In this document: piece by piece, positions 16,681 to 25,063 of the stretch
How the letters are laid out: each line of letters opens with the position of its first letter
How positions within the stretch are numbered: position 1 is the stretch's first letter
Assembly (NCBI RefSeq): GCF_030159955.1
Contig: NZ_BSNK01000002.1
Span: 1,302,001-1,366,000 of the forward strand
Direction: 5' to 3'
Source: Algimonas ampicilliniresistens
GTDB lineage: Bacteria > Pseudomonadota > Alphaproteobacteria > Caulobacterales > Maricaulaceae
DNA: 64,000 nt
Translations under genes and position numbers: made by a program
Notes under the pieces: generated by a model
Databases searched by the model: none
Seen by the model: the letters and a program-made list of their open reading frames with translations, nothing else
Told to the model about the DNA's origin: nothing

Positions 16681-17559
16681 ATGATCGACCGCCGTGCTCT
16701 GATTATTGCCGGCGCGGCAGCTGCGACGGCTTGTGCGACAGTGTCTACGGCGTCGCACCCTATAGACAGACGTCAGCGACTGTCGGGCTTTGCCTTGAAT
16801 ACGGAAAGTTGGTTCACTGATCGTCCGTTTCAGCAACGCTTTGACGCTGCGGCGCGGTCAGGCTTTAGCCATGTCGAATTCTGGTTCCTCAATGATGCGG
16901 ACCGAAAGGCTGAAGCCCTCGCCAAGCTGGCGTCCGACGCGGGTGTGTCCATCGCGCAGATTGTCGGCGATGCGCCCCAATTGGCGCGTTCAGACACACG
17001 CGCGCAGTTTCTCGACAATTGCAAACGGGCCGTAGAACGTGCGCATACTCTCTCAACCGATATTGTGACCTTGGTGGGCCATCAGGATGTCGAGGGCATA
17101 TCTAAAGCCGACAGTTTGAAAGCCTACACTGATCACATGGCTGCCGCCGCGCTAATCTTCGAAGACGCCAAAGTGTTCGCCGCGATTGAACCGTTCAATC
17201 CGTATGATCATCCCGGTCATTTCATCTATGGTTCAGCAGATGCAGTCGAGATTGTCCGCACGGTCGGATCCCCTTTCATCAAGCTGAACTGGGACCTATT
17301 CCATATGCAGCGCGCCGAGGGTGAGTTGATCGGCAATCTGCGCAAAGGCGCTGACGCCATTTGTTATGTTCAGATCGCCGATGCACCAGACCGCCAACAG
17401 CCCGGCACGGGCGATGTGAACTATGCCAATGTCATCAGACAAGTGCGCGCAGGTGGTTATGACCGCCCGATTGGCTTGGAATTCTGGGCCAAAGACGGCG
17501 ACTATCAGCAGGCCATCGCCGATATGCTCATGCTGGCAGAATCCATCTCAGAAGGCTGA
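16681..17559 (+). CDS. Exported TIM-barrel protein of the xylose isomerase/hydroxypyruvate isomerase-like family
   Basis: A 292-residue protein with an AP-endonuclease-2/xylose isomerase-like barrel. Barrel segments include GFSHVEFWF, DIVTLVGHQD, AAIEPFNPYDHPGHFI, IKLNWDLFHMQRAEG, YVQIADAPDRQQPGTGDVNY and PIGLEFWAKDG. The Glu, Asp, His and Glu positions resemble the metal site of hydroxypyruvate isomerase. The N-terminus MIDRRALIIAGAAAATACATVS is a Tat-like or lipoprotein-like export signal, whereas hydroxypyruvate isomerases are normally cytosolic. The ATG directly abuts the ybaB stop, so it is probably translated from the dnaX-ybaB transcript. Substrate unknown. Confidence 0.72.
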   Translation: MIDRRALIIAGAAAATACATVSTASHPIDRRQRLSGFALNTESWFTDRPFQQRFDAAARSGFSHVEFWFLNDADRKAEALAKLASDAGVSIAQIVGDAPQLARSDTRAQFLDNCKRAVERAHTLSTDIVTLVGHQDVEGISKADSLKAYTDHMAAAALIFEDAKVFAAIEPFNPYDHPGHFIYGSADAVEIVRTVGSPFIKLNWDLFHMQRAEGELIGNLRKGADAICYVQIADAPDRQQPGTGDVNYANVIRQVRAGGYDRPIGLEFWAKDGDYQQAIADMLMLAESISEG

Positions 17560-17563
17560 TGGG

Positions 17564-18709
17564 TCAGAGAGCTGACGGGGATCGCACCGGGCGGACAGGC
17601 GCATTGCGAAGGCTGTTGGCAACGGCGTCATAGAGCGGTTTCGGATTTAGATCTTCATCGTAAAGCGTTGCCCGCTTGCGCATTCCGTCCTTTCGCGGCC
17701 ACCACGTCTGTAGCCAGGAATAATGGTCGGCCATACCCCAAGCGAGCACGTCGCCGACCTCTTTATAGTCCAGCATCATGTCCAGAAATGCGCCGCCATA
17801 GGCGGCGACTTGGGCATCTCGTTTGGCAATGTCAGCCGTGATCCGTGTGTCGTTAACGTCAAACTCCGACAGAATTAATTCGTAATCCATGCCGACAATT
17901 TCGTCGACAAAGTCACGCCATTCTCGCCGCTGAGGGTCCGGATAAGCCTCCATCACGTCCCCATCGCCTGTGCCGAGATGGCTCTGAATGCCGAACGCAT
18001 CAATCGGGACGTCGCGGGCGCGGAAGCCTTCGAGTAATTTCAATATGCCCATGCGGTGCTTTTCATTCCACGGCTCCCAAATCATATAGTCGTTATAAAC
18101 AAGCTGGGTGTCCGGCATCAGTGACCGTGCTTTGCGGAAGGCCCAATCGATGACATCGGGGCCAAATGTTTGCGTAAAAAGCGTGTCGCGCGGCAGCCCA
18201 GTTCCCGGATCGATGGTTTCGTTGACGACATCCCAACTGTCTATCCGGCCCCGGTATCGCATTGCCATGTCGGTAAAGTAGCGATCGAGATAGGCCGCCA
18301 TACTGGCTTGATCGAAACCTACATCCGGCATCCAGCCCGGTAGAAAATCGTCACGATTCCACAGCAGGACATGGCCGCGCATAGCCATATTATTCTGGTT
18401 GGCAAAATCGACAATCGCGTCCGGGCGATCCCATTGCATGGGACCCTCTGTACCCTGCACGACATAGATTTTATGTTCGTTCTCCGCGACAAGAACACCG
18501 CAATCACGTTTGATGATGTCGAGATAAGCCGGGTCTGTCAGCGCATTAGAGTTAATTGCGGTGCCAAAGCGAAGGCCACGCGATTGAGCAATTGCATTCA
18601 AACCTATCGCTCTTTGGTCGAGGTGTTTGGAGGGAATGGAGCCACACCCGCCTAGGACAGTTGTGGCCGCAGAGGCCGCCAACATAGTTCTTCGTGTCAG
18701 CCCGATCAT
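17564..18709 (-). CDS. GH10 family endo-1,4-beta-xylanase-like lipoprotein
   Basis: Predicted exported glycoside hydrolase that cleaves xylan-type chains with retention. It has 381 residues from the ATG at 18709, which has a perfect GGAGGT ribosome site. The N-terminus has a twin-arginine motif (TRRTMLAA) and a lipobox ending at Cys22 (LGGC), so it is probably a Tat-exported lipoprotein. Family landmarks are RGHVLLWN, the acid/base Glu164 in WDVVNETID, and the nucleophile Glu282 in LILSEFDVND. WGMADHYSWL near the end matches the GH10 tail. It is convergent with the TIM-barrel gene, 4 bases apart, suggesting a shared sugar theme. Confidence 0.88.
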   Translation of the reverse strand: MIGLTRRTMLAASAATTVLGGCGSIPSKHLDQRAIGLNAIAQSRGLRFGTAINSNALTDPAYLDIIKRDCGVLVAENEHKIYVVQGTEGPMQWDRPDAIVDFANQNNMAMRGHVLLWNRDDFLPGWMPDVGFDQASMAAYLDRYFTDMAMRYRGRIDSWDVVNETIDPGTGLPRDTLFTQTFGPDVIDWAFRKARSLMPDTQLVYNDYMIWEPWNEKHRMGILKLLEGFRARDVPIDAFGIQSHLGTGDGDVMEAYPDPQRREWRDFVDEIVGMDYELILSEFDVNDTRITADIAKRDAQVAAYGGAFLDMMLDYKEVGDVLAWGMADHYSWLQTWWPRKDGMRKRATLYDEDLNPKPLYDAVANSLRNAPVRPVRSPSAL

Positions 18710-18744
18710 CGCATACCTCCTATCGCGCAATCCTATATCATGTT

Positions 18745-18773
18745 TTGACATCGTTGTCTTTTGAATTTCTATT
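18745..18773 (+). promoter_or_regulatory. Candidate ggt promoter
   Basis: A perfect TTGACA at 18745-18750, 17 bases, then TCTATT at 18768-18773 (4 of 6). It lies in the short divergent region between the GH10 and ggt genes. Confidence 0.5.
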
Positions 18774-18804
18774 CGGTTTAGCGGGAATGCGGTTACAGTA
18801 CGCT

Positions 18805-20529
18805 ATGAAACACTTTTTCTTAGCGGCTTGCCTGTTCATTCCGACGACCAGTTTCGCAGCTGATGCCAATCCGGCGGCGCGCGCGATCTATCAAGCTGGA
18901 ACGATCCACCAGCCCGAATTATCTCGCGACGGTATGGTCAGCACACAGGAATCGGTGGCGGCTCAAGTTGGATCTGACATTCTGCGTCGCGGGGGGAATG
19001 CGGTCGATGCGGCCGTAGCCGTTGGGTTTGCGCTAGCGGTCACACACCCTCAAGCCGGGAATCTTGGGGGTGGCGGCTTCATGATGCTGGCTCAGCCAGA
19101 GGGTGAGGTAACGGCCATTGATTTTCGCGAAATGGCGCCCGCCGCCGCGACTCGCGACATGTATCTGGGTGCGGATGGTGAGGTCGATAATGACAAAGCC
19201 CAATTCTCCCGCGCCTCAGCGGGTGTGCCGGGCTCTGTGGCCGGACTGCTCCACGCGCTGGATAGCTACGGTACGATGACCCGGCGTCAAGTCATGGGTC
19301 CGGCGATCCGATTGGCGGAACGTGGGTTCGATGTGACCCCAAGTTTTGCTTTATCATTGGCGAGTGCTGGCAGTTTGAAAGCGGATGAGAGTTCGCTCGA
19401 CTATTTCGGCGGTTATCAATTTGGCGATAAAATGGTGCAGGCCGATCTGGCTGAAACCTTGCGTCGCATCGTCAAAGATGGGCGTGAGGGTTTTTATGCC
19501 GGTGAGACGGCGGATTTGATTGTGGCTGAAATGGCCCAAGGAAATGGGCTCATCACGCATGAGGACTTAGCCAACTACCAAGTCGTTGAACGCGAACCTA
19601 TTGTGGGGAGCTATCGTGGTTACACAGTCACCGCCATGCCACCGCCATCGTCAGGCGGTGTTCACATGGTGCAGATGATGAACATTCTCGAAGGCTATGA
19701 CCTGTCTGCGGACGGGCATAATTCGGCGGCTTATTTGCACAAATTGATCGAAGCGATGCGGCGCGCCTATGCCGACCGAAGTGTCTATCTAGGCGATCCT
19801 GATTTTGCGGATGTGCCTGTGGCGGATCTGACCGCGCGGGATTATGCGGACGCTCTACGGGAGACGATCGACCCGACGGCTGCTAGCCGATCGATAGATA
19901 TTCGGCCCGGATCTGAACTCCCTGTCGAGAGCATGGATACAACCCATTACTCCGTTATCGATAAAGATGGACGCGCTGTATCGGTTACATACACGCTGAA
20001 TTTTTCTTATGGATCTGGCTATTCCGTCGATGGGGCGGGCTTTCTGCTTAATAATGAAATGGACGATTTTTCGTCAAAGCCCGGCAGTCCAAATGGCTAT
20101 GGTTTGATCGGGGGCGAGGCGAATGAAATTGAGCCGCGCAAACGACCGCTCTCATCCATGACACCGACCATCGTCTTGAAAGATGGATCCCCTGTTCTTG
20201 CGACCGGATCGCCGGGCGGGTCGACAATCATTACGTCCGTTATGCAAGCCGTGCTCAATGTGGTCGAATGGGACATGAATGTCGCACAAAGCCTCCACGC
20301 GCCGCGTATCCATCATCAATGGTTACCCGATTTGGTGATCATTGAACCGGGAATTAGCCCCGACACGCTGACCATTCTGGAAACCATGGGTCACATTTTC
20401 CCGAAAGACGGCGAAGGAACCATAGCCCGCACGACGCTGGGTCTTGTCAACTCGGTCGGACGGGATGGCGATTGGTTTGTCGGCGCAGCCGACCCGCGTG
20501 ATCCAGATAGTCTTGCGGTTGGTCCTTGA
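18805..20529 (+). CDS. ggt: Gamma-glutamyltransferase
   Basis: Periplasmic Ntn-hydrolase that transfers or hydrolyses the gamma-glutamyl group of glutathione and related peptides. About 574 residues after a signal peptide (MKHFFLAACLFIPTTSFAA). The large subunit has GNAVDAAVAVGFALAVTHP, GNLGGGGFMM and the substrate Arg in FREMAP. The self-cleavage site and nucleophile is Thr379 in MDTTHYSVID. The small subunit continues with GSPGGSTIITSV. Length and motifs fit a complete precursor. The start could be the ATG at 18787, six codons upstream, since neither has a strong ribosome site. Confidence 0.93.
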   Translation: MKHFFLAACLFIPTTSFAADANPAARAIYQAGTIHQPELSRDGMVSTQESVAAQVGSDILRRGGNAVDAAVAVGFALAVTHPQAGNLGGGGFMMLAQPEGEVTAIDFREMAPAAATRDMYLGADGEVDNDKAQFSRASAGVPGSVAGLLHALDSYGTMTRRQVMGPAIRLAERGFDVTPSFALSLASAGSLKADESSLDYFGGYQFGDKMVQADLAETLRRIVKDGREGFYAGETADLIVAEMAQGNGLITHEDLANYQVVEREPIVGSYRGYTVTAMPPPSSGGVHMVQMMNILEGYDLSADGHNSAAYLHKLIEAMRRAYADRSVYLGDPDFADVPVADLTARDYADALRETIDPTAASRSIDIRPGSELPVESMDTTHYSVIDKDGRAVSVTYTLNFSYGSGYSVDGAGFLLNNEMDDFSSKPGSPNGYGLIGGEANEIEPRKRPLSSMTPTIVLKDGSPVLATGSPGGSTIITSVMQAVLNVVEWDMNVAQSLHAPRIHHQWLPDLVIIEPGISPDTLTILETMGHIFPKDGEGTIARTTLGLVNSVGRDGDWFVGAADPRDPDSLAVGP

Positions 20530-20559
20530 TAGCGGGCCGAGCCTTTCTTAGAGGCCCCT

Positions 20560-21222
20560 ATGACGAAGACCGCTATGACCAAAACGCCATTGACCATTGC
20601 TGTCGACGGGACATTTTCGTCGGGTAAGGGGACGCTCTCCAAACGATTAGCAACGCATTACGGCGTCGCGCATTTGGATACGGGGAAGCTCTATCGGGCC
20701 GTGGCGCGCGACGTGCTGGCCGCGGGTGGCTCGGTCGACGACGCTAAGACTGCGGCAAAAATCGCATCGTCAATCGACGCCTCAACGCTTGATGACCCAT
20801 TTTTAAAAAGCGGCGGTATGGGGTCCGCGGCATCAAAGGTCAGCGTTCACCCGCCGGTCCGCGCCGCACTTCTAGCGTTTCAGCGAGATTTCGCGGCCAA
20901 GGGCGCCGTGCTGGATGGGCGCGACATTGGCACAGTGATTTGCCCTGATGCGGATGTGAAGCTTTTCGTCGATGCTGACCAAGAGGTTCGGGCCGAACGG
21001 CGCTATAAGGAATTGCGCGGTTATGGGGAGGACGTCACGTTAGAGTCGGTCTTATCCGATCTTCGCGAACGCGATCACCGTGACATGAACCGGGCCGTCG
21101 CGCCGCTTAAACCCGCTGTGGATGCGCACTTGCTGGATACGACGCATCTCTCTATAGACGCCGCCGTTAGCTCAGCGATCATCTTGATCGATGCTGTGCT
21201 GAACGCGAAGGCTCAAGGTTGA
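20560..21222 (+). CDS. cmk: Cytidylate kinase
   Basis: Phosphorylates CMP and dCMP to the diphosphates. In the 220-residue protein the P-loop is GTFSSGKGT (residues 17-25), slightly unusual because GPAASGKGT is the common form. HLDTGKLYRAVA, DGRDIGTVICPDADVKLFVDA and ERDHRDMNRAVAPLKPA are diagnostic. GAGG lies 7 bases before the ATG. A second in-frame ATG (20575) cannot be excluded. It precedes rpsA, the conserved cmk-rpsA pairing of proteobacteria. Confidence 0.94.
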   Translation: MTKTAMTKTPLTIAVDGTFSSGKGTLSKRLATHYGVAHLDTGKLYRAVARDVLAAGGSVDDAKTAAKIASSIDASTLDDPFLKSGGMGSAASKVSVHPPVRAALLAFQRDFAAKGAVLDGRDIGTVICPDADVKLFVDADQEVRAERRYKELRGYGEDVTLESVLSDLRERDHRDMNRAVAPLKPAVDAHLLDTTHLSIDAAVSSAIILIDAVLNAKAQG

Positions 21223-21343
21223 GCGGACTTTTCCAAGGTCCAAACCCTAGAAATTTCGTGCGTATCAATCATCCCCGCAATCCCGTGGGGTAGTCCGCAG
21301 GTCATGAGATCTGTTGGCATGACACATTCTGGAAACCCCAAAC

Positions 21344-23050
21344 ATGTCCATCATTGAGGAAACCCTCACCCCGACGACTGACGACTTCGCCGCTATGTTC
21401 GAAGCCGCCGTCGAAGCCTCGCCAATGCGCGAAGGCAAAGTTGTCGAAGGCATCGTCACCGCCATTGAAAAAGACGTCGCAATTGTCGACGTTGGTCTGA
21501 AGACCGAAGGTCGTGTCGAACTGCGCGAATTTTACGAACCCGGATCTGATAATAAGCTGAAAGTCGGCGACACGGTCGAAGTCTTTCTGGAACGCATCGA
21601 AAACGCACTCGGTCAAGCTGTCCTGTCTCGCGACAAGGCCCGCCGCGAAGAGAGCTGGGTCAAGATGGCCAAGTTCTACGAAGGCGAAGAGCAAGTCAAA
21701 GGCGTCATTGTTGGCCGCGTCAAAGGTGGCTTCACAGTCGACCTTGGCGGCATCAACGCGTTCTTACCTGGCAGCCAAGTGGACATTCGTCCGGTACGCG
21801 ACATTGGCCCTCTGATGAATTCAGAGCAGCCCTTCATGATCCTTAAGATGGACCGCTCACGTGGCAACATCGTGGTCTCACGTCGTGCGATCCTCGAAGA
21901 GAGCCGTGCAGAACAGCGTGCAGAGCTTGTTGCTCAACTGCAAGAAGGCGAAGTCCGCGAAGGCGTGGTCAAGAATATCACCGATTACGGTGCGTTCGTG
22001 GATCTCGGCGGCATCGACGGCCTGCTGCATGTCACTGACATGAGCTGGCGTCGCGTCTCTCACCCAAGCCAAGTGCTGAATGTCGGCGATACGGTTCAGG
22101 TGAAAGTCATCCGCATCAACCCGGAAACTCAGCGTATCAGCCTCGGCATGAAGCAGCTGCAGGACGATCCGTGGAATGCGGCAGCCGCCAAATACATTCC
22201 GGGCACACGCCACACAGGCCGCGTCACGAACATCGCCGATTACGGTGCGTTCATTGAGCTGGAAGAAGGCGTCGAAGGTCTTGTCCACGTGTCCGAAATG
22301 TCTTGGACTAAGAAGAACGTCCATCCGGGCAAAATCGTCTCGACATCACAAGAAGTCGAAGTCGAAGTTCTGGATGTCGATGAAGAGAAGCGTCGCATCT
22401 CGCTTGGCCTCAAGCAGGTTCAGGCGAACCCATGGGATAGCTTCACCGATCGCTTCCCAATTGGTTCGACCATCTCTGGCGAAGTCAAATCTGTCACCGA
22501 ATTTGGACTGTTCATCGGTCTGGAAGACGACATTGACGGCATGGCTCACCTCTCAGACCTGTCTTGGGACAAGTCTGGCGAAGAAGCCCTGAAAGACTAC
22601 CAAAAAGGTCAAATGGTTGAAGCCAAGATCCTCGAAGTCGATGTTGAGAAAGAACGTATCTCTCTCGGTATCAAGCAGCTGCAGAAAGACACAATGCCTG
22701 CCGGTGCGAAGAGCTTCGGCAAAGGTAACATCGTCACCTGTACAGTCACAAACGTTCAGCCTGCTGGACTGGATGTGACCTTCGGCGAAGATGACACAGA
22801 AGTCGCAGCCTTCATCCGTAAGGGTGATCTGTCGCGTGACCGTACAGAGCAGCGCCCAGAGCGTTTCGCTGTCGGTGATAAGGTCGACGCCATGATTACA
22901 CGCGTGGATCGCAAGACACGCCAGTATCAGATGTCAATCAAAGCGCTGGAAATCAGCCAAGAGAAGGAAGCCGTTGCACAATATGGCTCATCCGACTCAG
23001 GTGCATCGCTTGGCGATATCTTGGGCGCAGCTCTGAAAGATCAGAACTAA
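21344..23050 (+). CDS. rpsA: 30S ribosomal protein S1
   Basis: Ribosomal protein that binds mRNA and helps initiation on structured or weakly Shine-Dalgarno messages. The 568-residue protein has six S1 (OB-fold) repeats, at roughly 27-93, 111-177, 198-266, 283-353, 370-440 and 459-529. The middle repeats show the DYGAFV.L..G..GL.H.S.MSW signature. Codon use is biased toward a narrow set, as expected for high expression. The start has no strong ribosome site. The 120-base leader contains a GTCATG/CATGAC hairpin (21301-21323). A strong terminator follows. Confidence 0.97.
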   Translation: MSIIEETLTPTTDDFAAMFEAAVEASPMREGKVVEGIVTAIEKDVAIVDVGLKTEGRVELREFYEPGSDNKLKVGDTVEVFLERIENALGQAVLSRDKARREESWVKMAKFYEGEEQVKGVIVGRVKGGFTVDLGGINAFLPGSQVDIRPVRDIGPLMNSEQPFMILKMDRSRGNIVVSRRAILEESRAEQRAELVAQLQEGEVREGVVKNITDYGAFVDLGGIDGLLHVTDMSWRRVSHPSQVLNVGDTVQVKVIRINPETQRISLGMKQLQDDPWNAAAAKYIPGTRHTGRVTNIADYGAFIELEEGVEGLVHVSEMSWTKKNVHPGKIVSTSQEVEVEVLDVDEEKRRISLGLKQVQANPWDSFTDRFPIGSTISGEVKSVTEFGLFIGLEDDIDGMAHLSDLSWDKSGEEALKDYQKGQMVEAKILEVDVEKERISLGIKQLQKDTMPAGAKSFGKGNIVTCTVTNVQPAGLDVTFGEDDTEVAAFIRKGDLSRDRTEQRPERFAVGDKVDAMITRVDRKTRQYQMSIKALEISQEKEAVAQYGSSDSGASLGDILGAALKDQN

Positions 23051-23088
23051 GCTTTCTATCGGGTCGAACGTCCCGATTTATCGAATTG

Positions 23089-23122
23089 CCCTCGTCCGGA
23101 CTGCCCGGACGAGGGTTTTTTT
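23089..23122 (+). terminator. Rho-independent terminator of rpsA
   Basis: An 11-bp perfect stem (23089-23099 with 23105-23115, 5-base loop) is followed by seven T residues (23116-23122). Confidence 0.94.
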
Positions 23123-23179
23123 ATGTCCGATGACGGATAGTTCTTGACGGGCCGCGCCTTGAGGCTGTTTACACACTCT

Positions 23180-23464
23180 ATGCTGCGCTCTGAGTTGATC
23201 GATAAACTCCACGAAGAAAACCCACACCTGACCCGTCGGGATATGGAACGCGTGGTCGCCGTCGTGCTCGAATCGATCACGCAGACTTTGGAACGCGGCG
23301 CGCGGGTTGAACTGCGCGGCTTCGGCGCCTTTTCTGTGCGTCATCGTAAAGCGCGTCCCGGACGCAATCCTCGCACGGGTGAGCCAGTCGCTGTCCCGGA
23401 AAAGCATGTGCCGTTCTTCCGAACAGGTAAGGATTTGCGCGAAAAGATCGACTTTTCCAGCTGA
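23180..23464 (+). CDS. ihfB: Integration host factor beta subunit
   Basis: DNA-bending HU/IHF-family subunit of 94 residues that pairs with IhfA. The body reads [32 protein letters not shown]. The beta-arm has [29 protein letters not shown], the IHF-beta form with the intercalating Pro after RNPRTG. I chose the ATG at 23180 because family members begin with M-x-x-SELI; the open frame runs back to a TTG at 23144. It lies downstream of rpsA as in other proteobacteria but is separated from it by a terminator. Confidence 0.93.
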   Translation: MLRSELIDKLHEENPHLTRRDMERVVAVVLESITQTLERGARVELRGFGAFSVRHRKARPGRNPRTGEPVAVPEKHVPFFRTGKDLREKIDFSS

Positions 23465-23600
23465 TCGTCCACGTTTCGTGAGGCTGAGCGGCTAATATGT
23501 CGCCATCTATATCCCACATTAATCTTCCATTCAGGCCAAGGCAGACTATTGTCGTGTTAAGGTTCGCGCCATGTCGGTGCGACAAGACGGGGATAATCAG

Positions 23601-24023
23601 ATGGGAATGATTTCAGAATTCAAAGATTTTGCCATGAAAGGCAATTTGATCGACATGGCGGTTGGCTTTGTCATGGGCTCGGCTTTCGCCACTGTGGTGA
23701 AAGACTTTATCGACGGAGTCTTCATGCCAGCGATCCAACCCATCATGGGCGGGATTGATTTGTCCGAATGGAAGATGGTTCTGCGCGAACCCGTCACGGG
23801 CGCTGATGGCACGGTGGTTGACGCTGGATGGATCATCAATTGGGGTCAGTTCCTGACGTCATTGATCTCTTTCATCATCGTTGCTTTCGTCATGTTCCTC
23901 ATCATCAAGTCGATGAACAAAGCTAAGAAGAAAGAGGAAGCTGCGCCGTCTGCGCCGCCTGCTAATGAAGTATTGCTGGCCGAAATCCGCGATTTACTCG
24001 CGCGTCAGAATGCCAAACTATAA
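23601..24023 (+). CDS. mscL: Large-conductance mechanosensitive channel
   Basis: Homopentameric inner-membrane channel that opens under membrane tension to release solutes during hypo-osmotic shock. The 140-residue product starts MGMISEFKDFAMKGNLIDMAVGFVMGSAF, the MscL N-terminal helix and first membrane segment. The periplasmic loop contains ADGTVVDAGWIINWGQFL, and the second segment is TSLISFIIVAFVMFLIIKSMNK. The C-terminal helix EVLLAEIRDLLARQ is conserved. A GGGGAT site supports the ATG at 23601; an open extension to 23571 is unlikely. Confidence 0.95.
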   Translation: MGMISEFKDFAMKGNLIDMAVGFVMGSAFATVVKDFIDGVFMPAIQPIMGGIDLSEWKMVLREPVTGADGTVVDAGWIINWGQFLTSLISFIIVAFVMFLIIKSMNKAKKKEEAAPSAPPANEVLLAEIRDLLARQNAKL

Positions 24024-24045
24024 GTCTAGCGACATTCATGTTGGG

Positions 24046-24077
24046 GCCGTGGCGACAGTGTCGCTGCGGCTTTTCTT
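24046..24077 (+). terminator. Rho-independent terminator of mscL
   Basis: The stem GCCG/CGGC (24046-24049, 24067-24070) stacks on GCGAC/GTCGC (24052-24056, 24060-24064) with a small symmetric internal loop and loop AGT. TTTTCTT follows at 24071-24077. Confidence 0.7.
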
Positions 24078-24168
24078 ACTTCAGGTGAGGGGTTTTTGGA
24101 TTTTCGTGGAAACTCTTGGCGAGTCCTGCGTAGTTTAAGAACGACACGTCTGTTTCGGAGGTTTTTCT

Positions 24169-25044
24169 ATGGTCTATCGGCGCGCATCGCAGGGACGTTC
24201 TAATTTTGGCGGTCGCCGAGTTAGTAGACGCGGCGGCGGGTTTCGTTGGCAGATCATGCTACTCTTCGCAGTCGGCGCAGCGATCTATTACTTCGTGAAT
24301 CAGGAAGAAGTCCCGTTCACAGGTCGGCAACAGTTGCGGACCATGGAACCCGCACAGGAAATGCAGCTCGGCCTGCAAAGCTACCGACAGATTTTGGCGG
24401 ACTCTCAAGTTGTGACCAATGAGCCGGTTGTCGACGTTGTCCGCGAAATTGGGGCTCGAATTGCCCGCGCGGCTGCGCCCGAAGATCCGGGCTTTGAATG
24501 GGCGTTCAATGTTATCGACAGTCCGCAAGTGAATGCCTTTGCTTTGCCGGGCGGCTATACCGCTGTTTATACGGGCTTGATCCCTGTGGCTCAGACAGAG
24601 GATGGCTTGGCGGTCGTCATGGGACATGAAGTTGGCCATGCTTTGGCCCACCACGGTGCTGAACGTATGGCGCAGCAGAATATGCAGCGCATTGTCGGGA
24701 CCGGAGTGGCCTTGGGCGCGGGCGGTATGGATCAGACGGCGCAGCGCACGGTAATGGGCGTTTTTGGCGGGATCAGCCAATATGGCTACGCATTACCTTT
24801 CTCTCGTGCGCACGAATCCGAAGCCGACTATATTGGTCTGATCCTCATGGCACGGGCCTGTTACGATCCGCGTGAAGCTCCGCGTCTTTGGGAACGTATG
24901 GCGGCTGCAGGCGGCGCAACACCACCAGAATTTCAAAGCACACACCCCAGCCCTGAGACACGCATCAATGATTTTGAGACTTGGATGCCAGAGGCGGTGG
25001 AGATCTATAACCAGAACTGTCCGAACGACATTTCTCTGCGCTAG
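24169..25044 (+). CDS. M48 family zinc metalloprotease, membrane-anchored
   Basis: Peptidase of the M48 family (Oma1/LoiP/BepA type) implicated in envelope protein quality control. The 291-residue protein has an Arg/Gly-rich N-terminal segment, one membrane helix (about 27-43), and the catalytic domain outside the cytoplasm. The zinc site is HEVGH (153-157) with the third ligand Glu216 in HESEADYIG. DSPQVNAFALPGGYTAVYTGL is the family's substrate-strand motif. No TPR domain is present. GGAGG lies upstream of the ATG. Confidence 0.92.
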   Translation: MVYRRASQGRSNFGGRRVSRRGGGFRWQIMLLFAVGAAIYYFVNQEEVPFTGRQQLRTMEPAQEMQLGLQSYRQILADSQVVTNEPVVDVVREIGARIARAAAPEDPGFEWAFNVIDSPQVNAFALPGGYTAVYTGLIPVAQTEDGLAVVMGHEVGHALAHHGAERMAQQNMQRIVGTGVALGAGGMDQTAQRTVMGVFGGISQYGYALPFSRAHESEADYIGLILMARACYDPREAPRLWERMAAAGGATPPEFQSTHPSPETRINDFETWMPEAVEIYNQNCPNDISLR

Positions 25045-25063
25045 ACGCTGACTTAGGTCCTAA

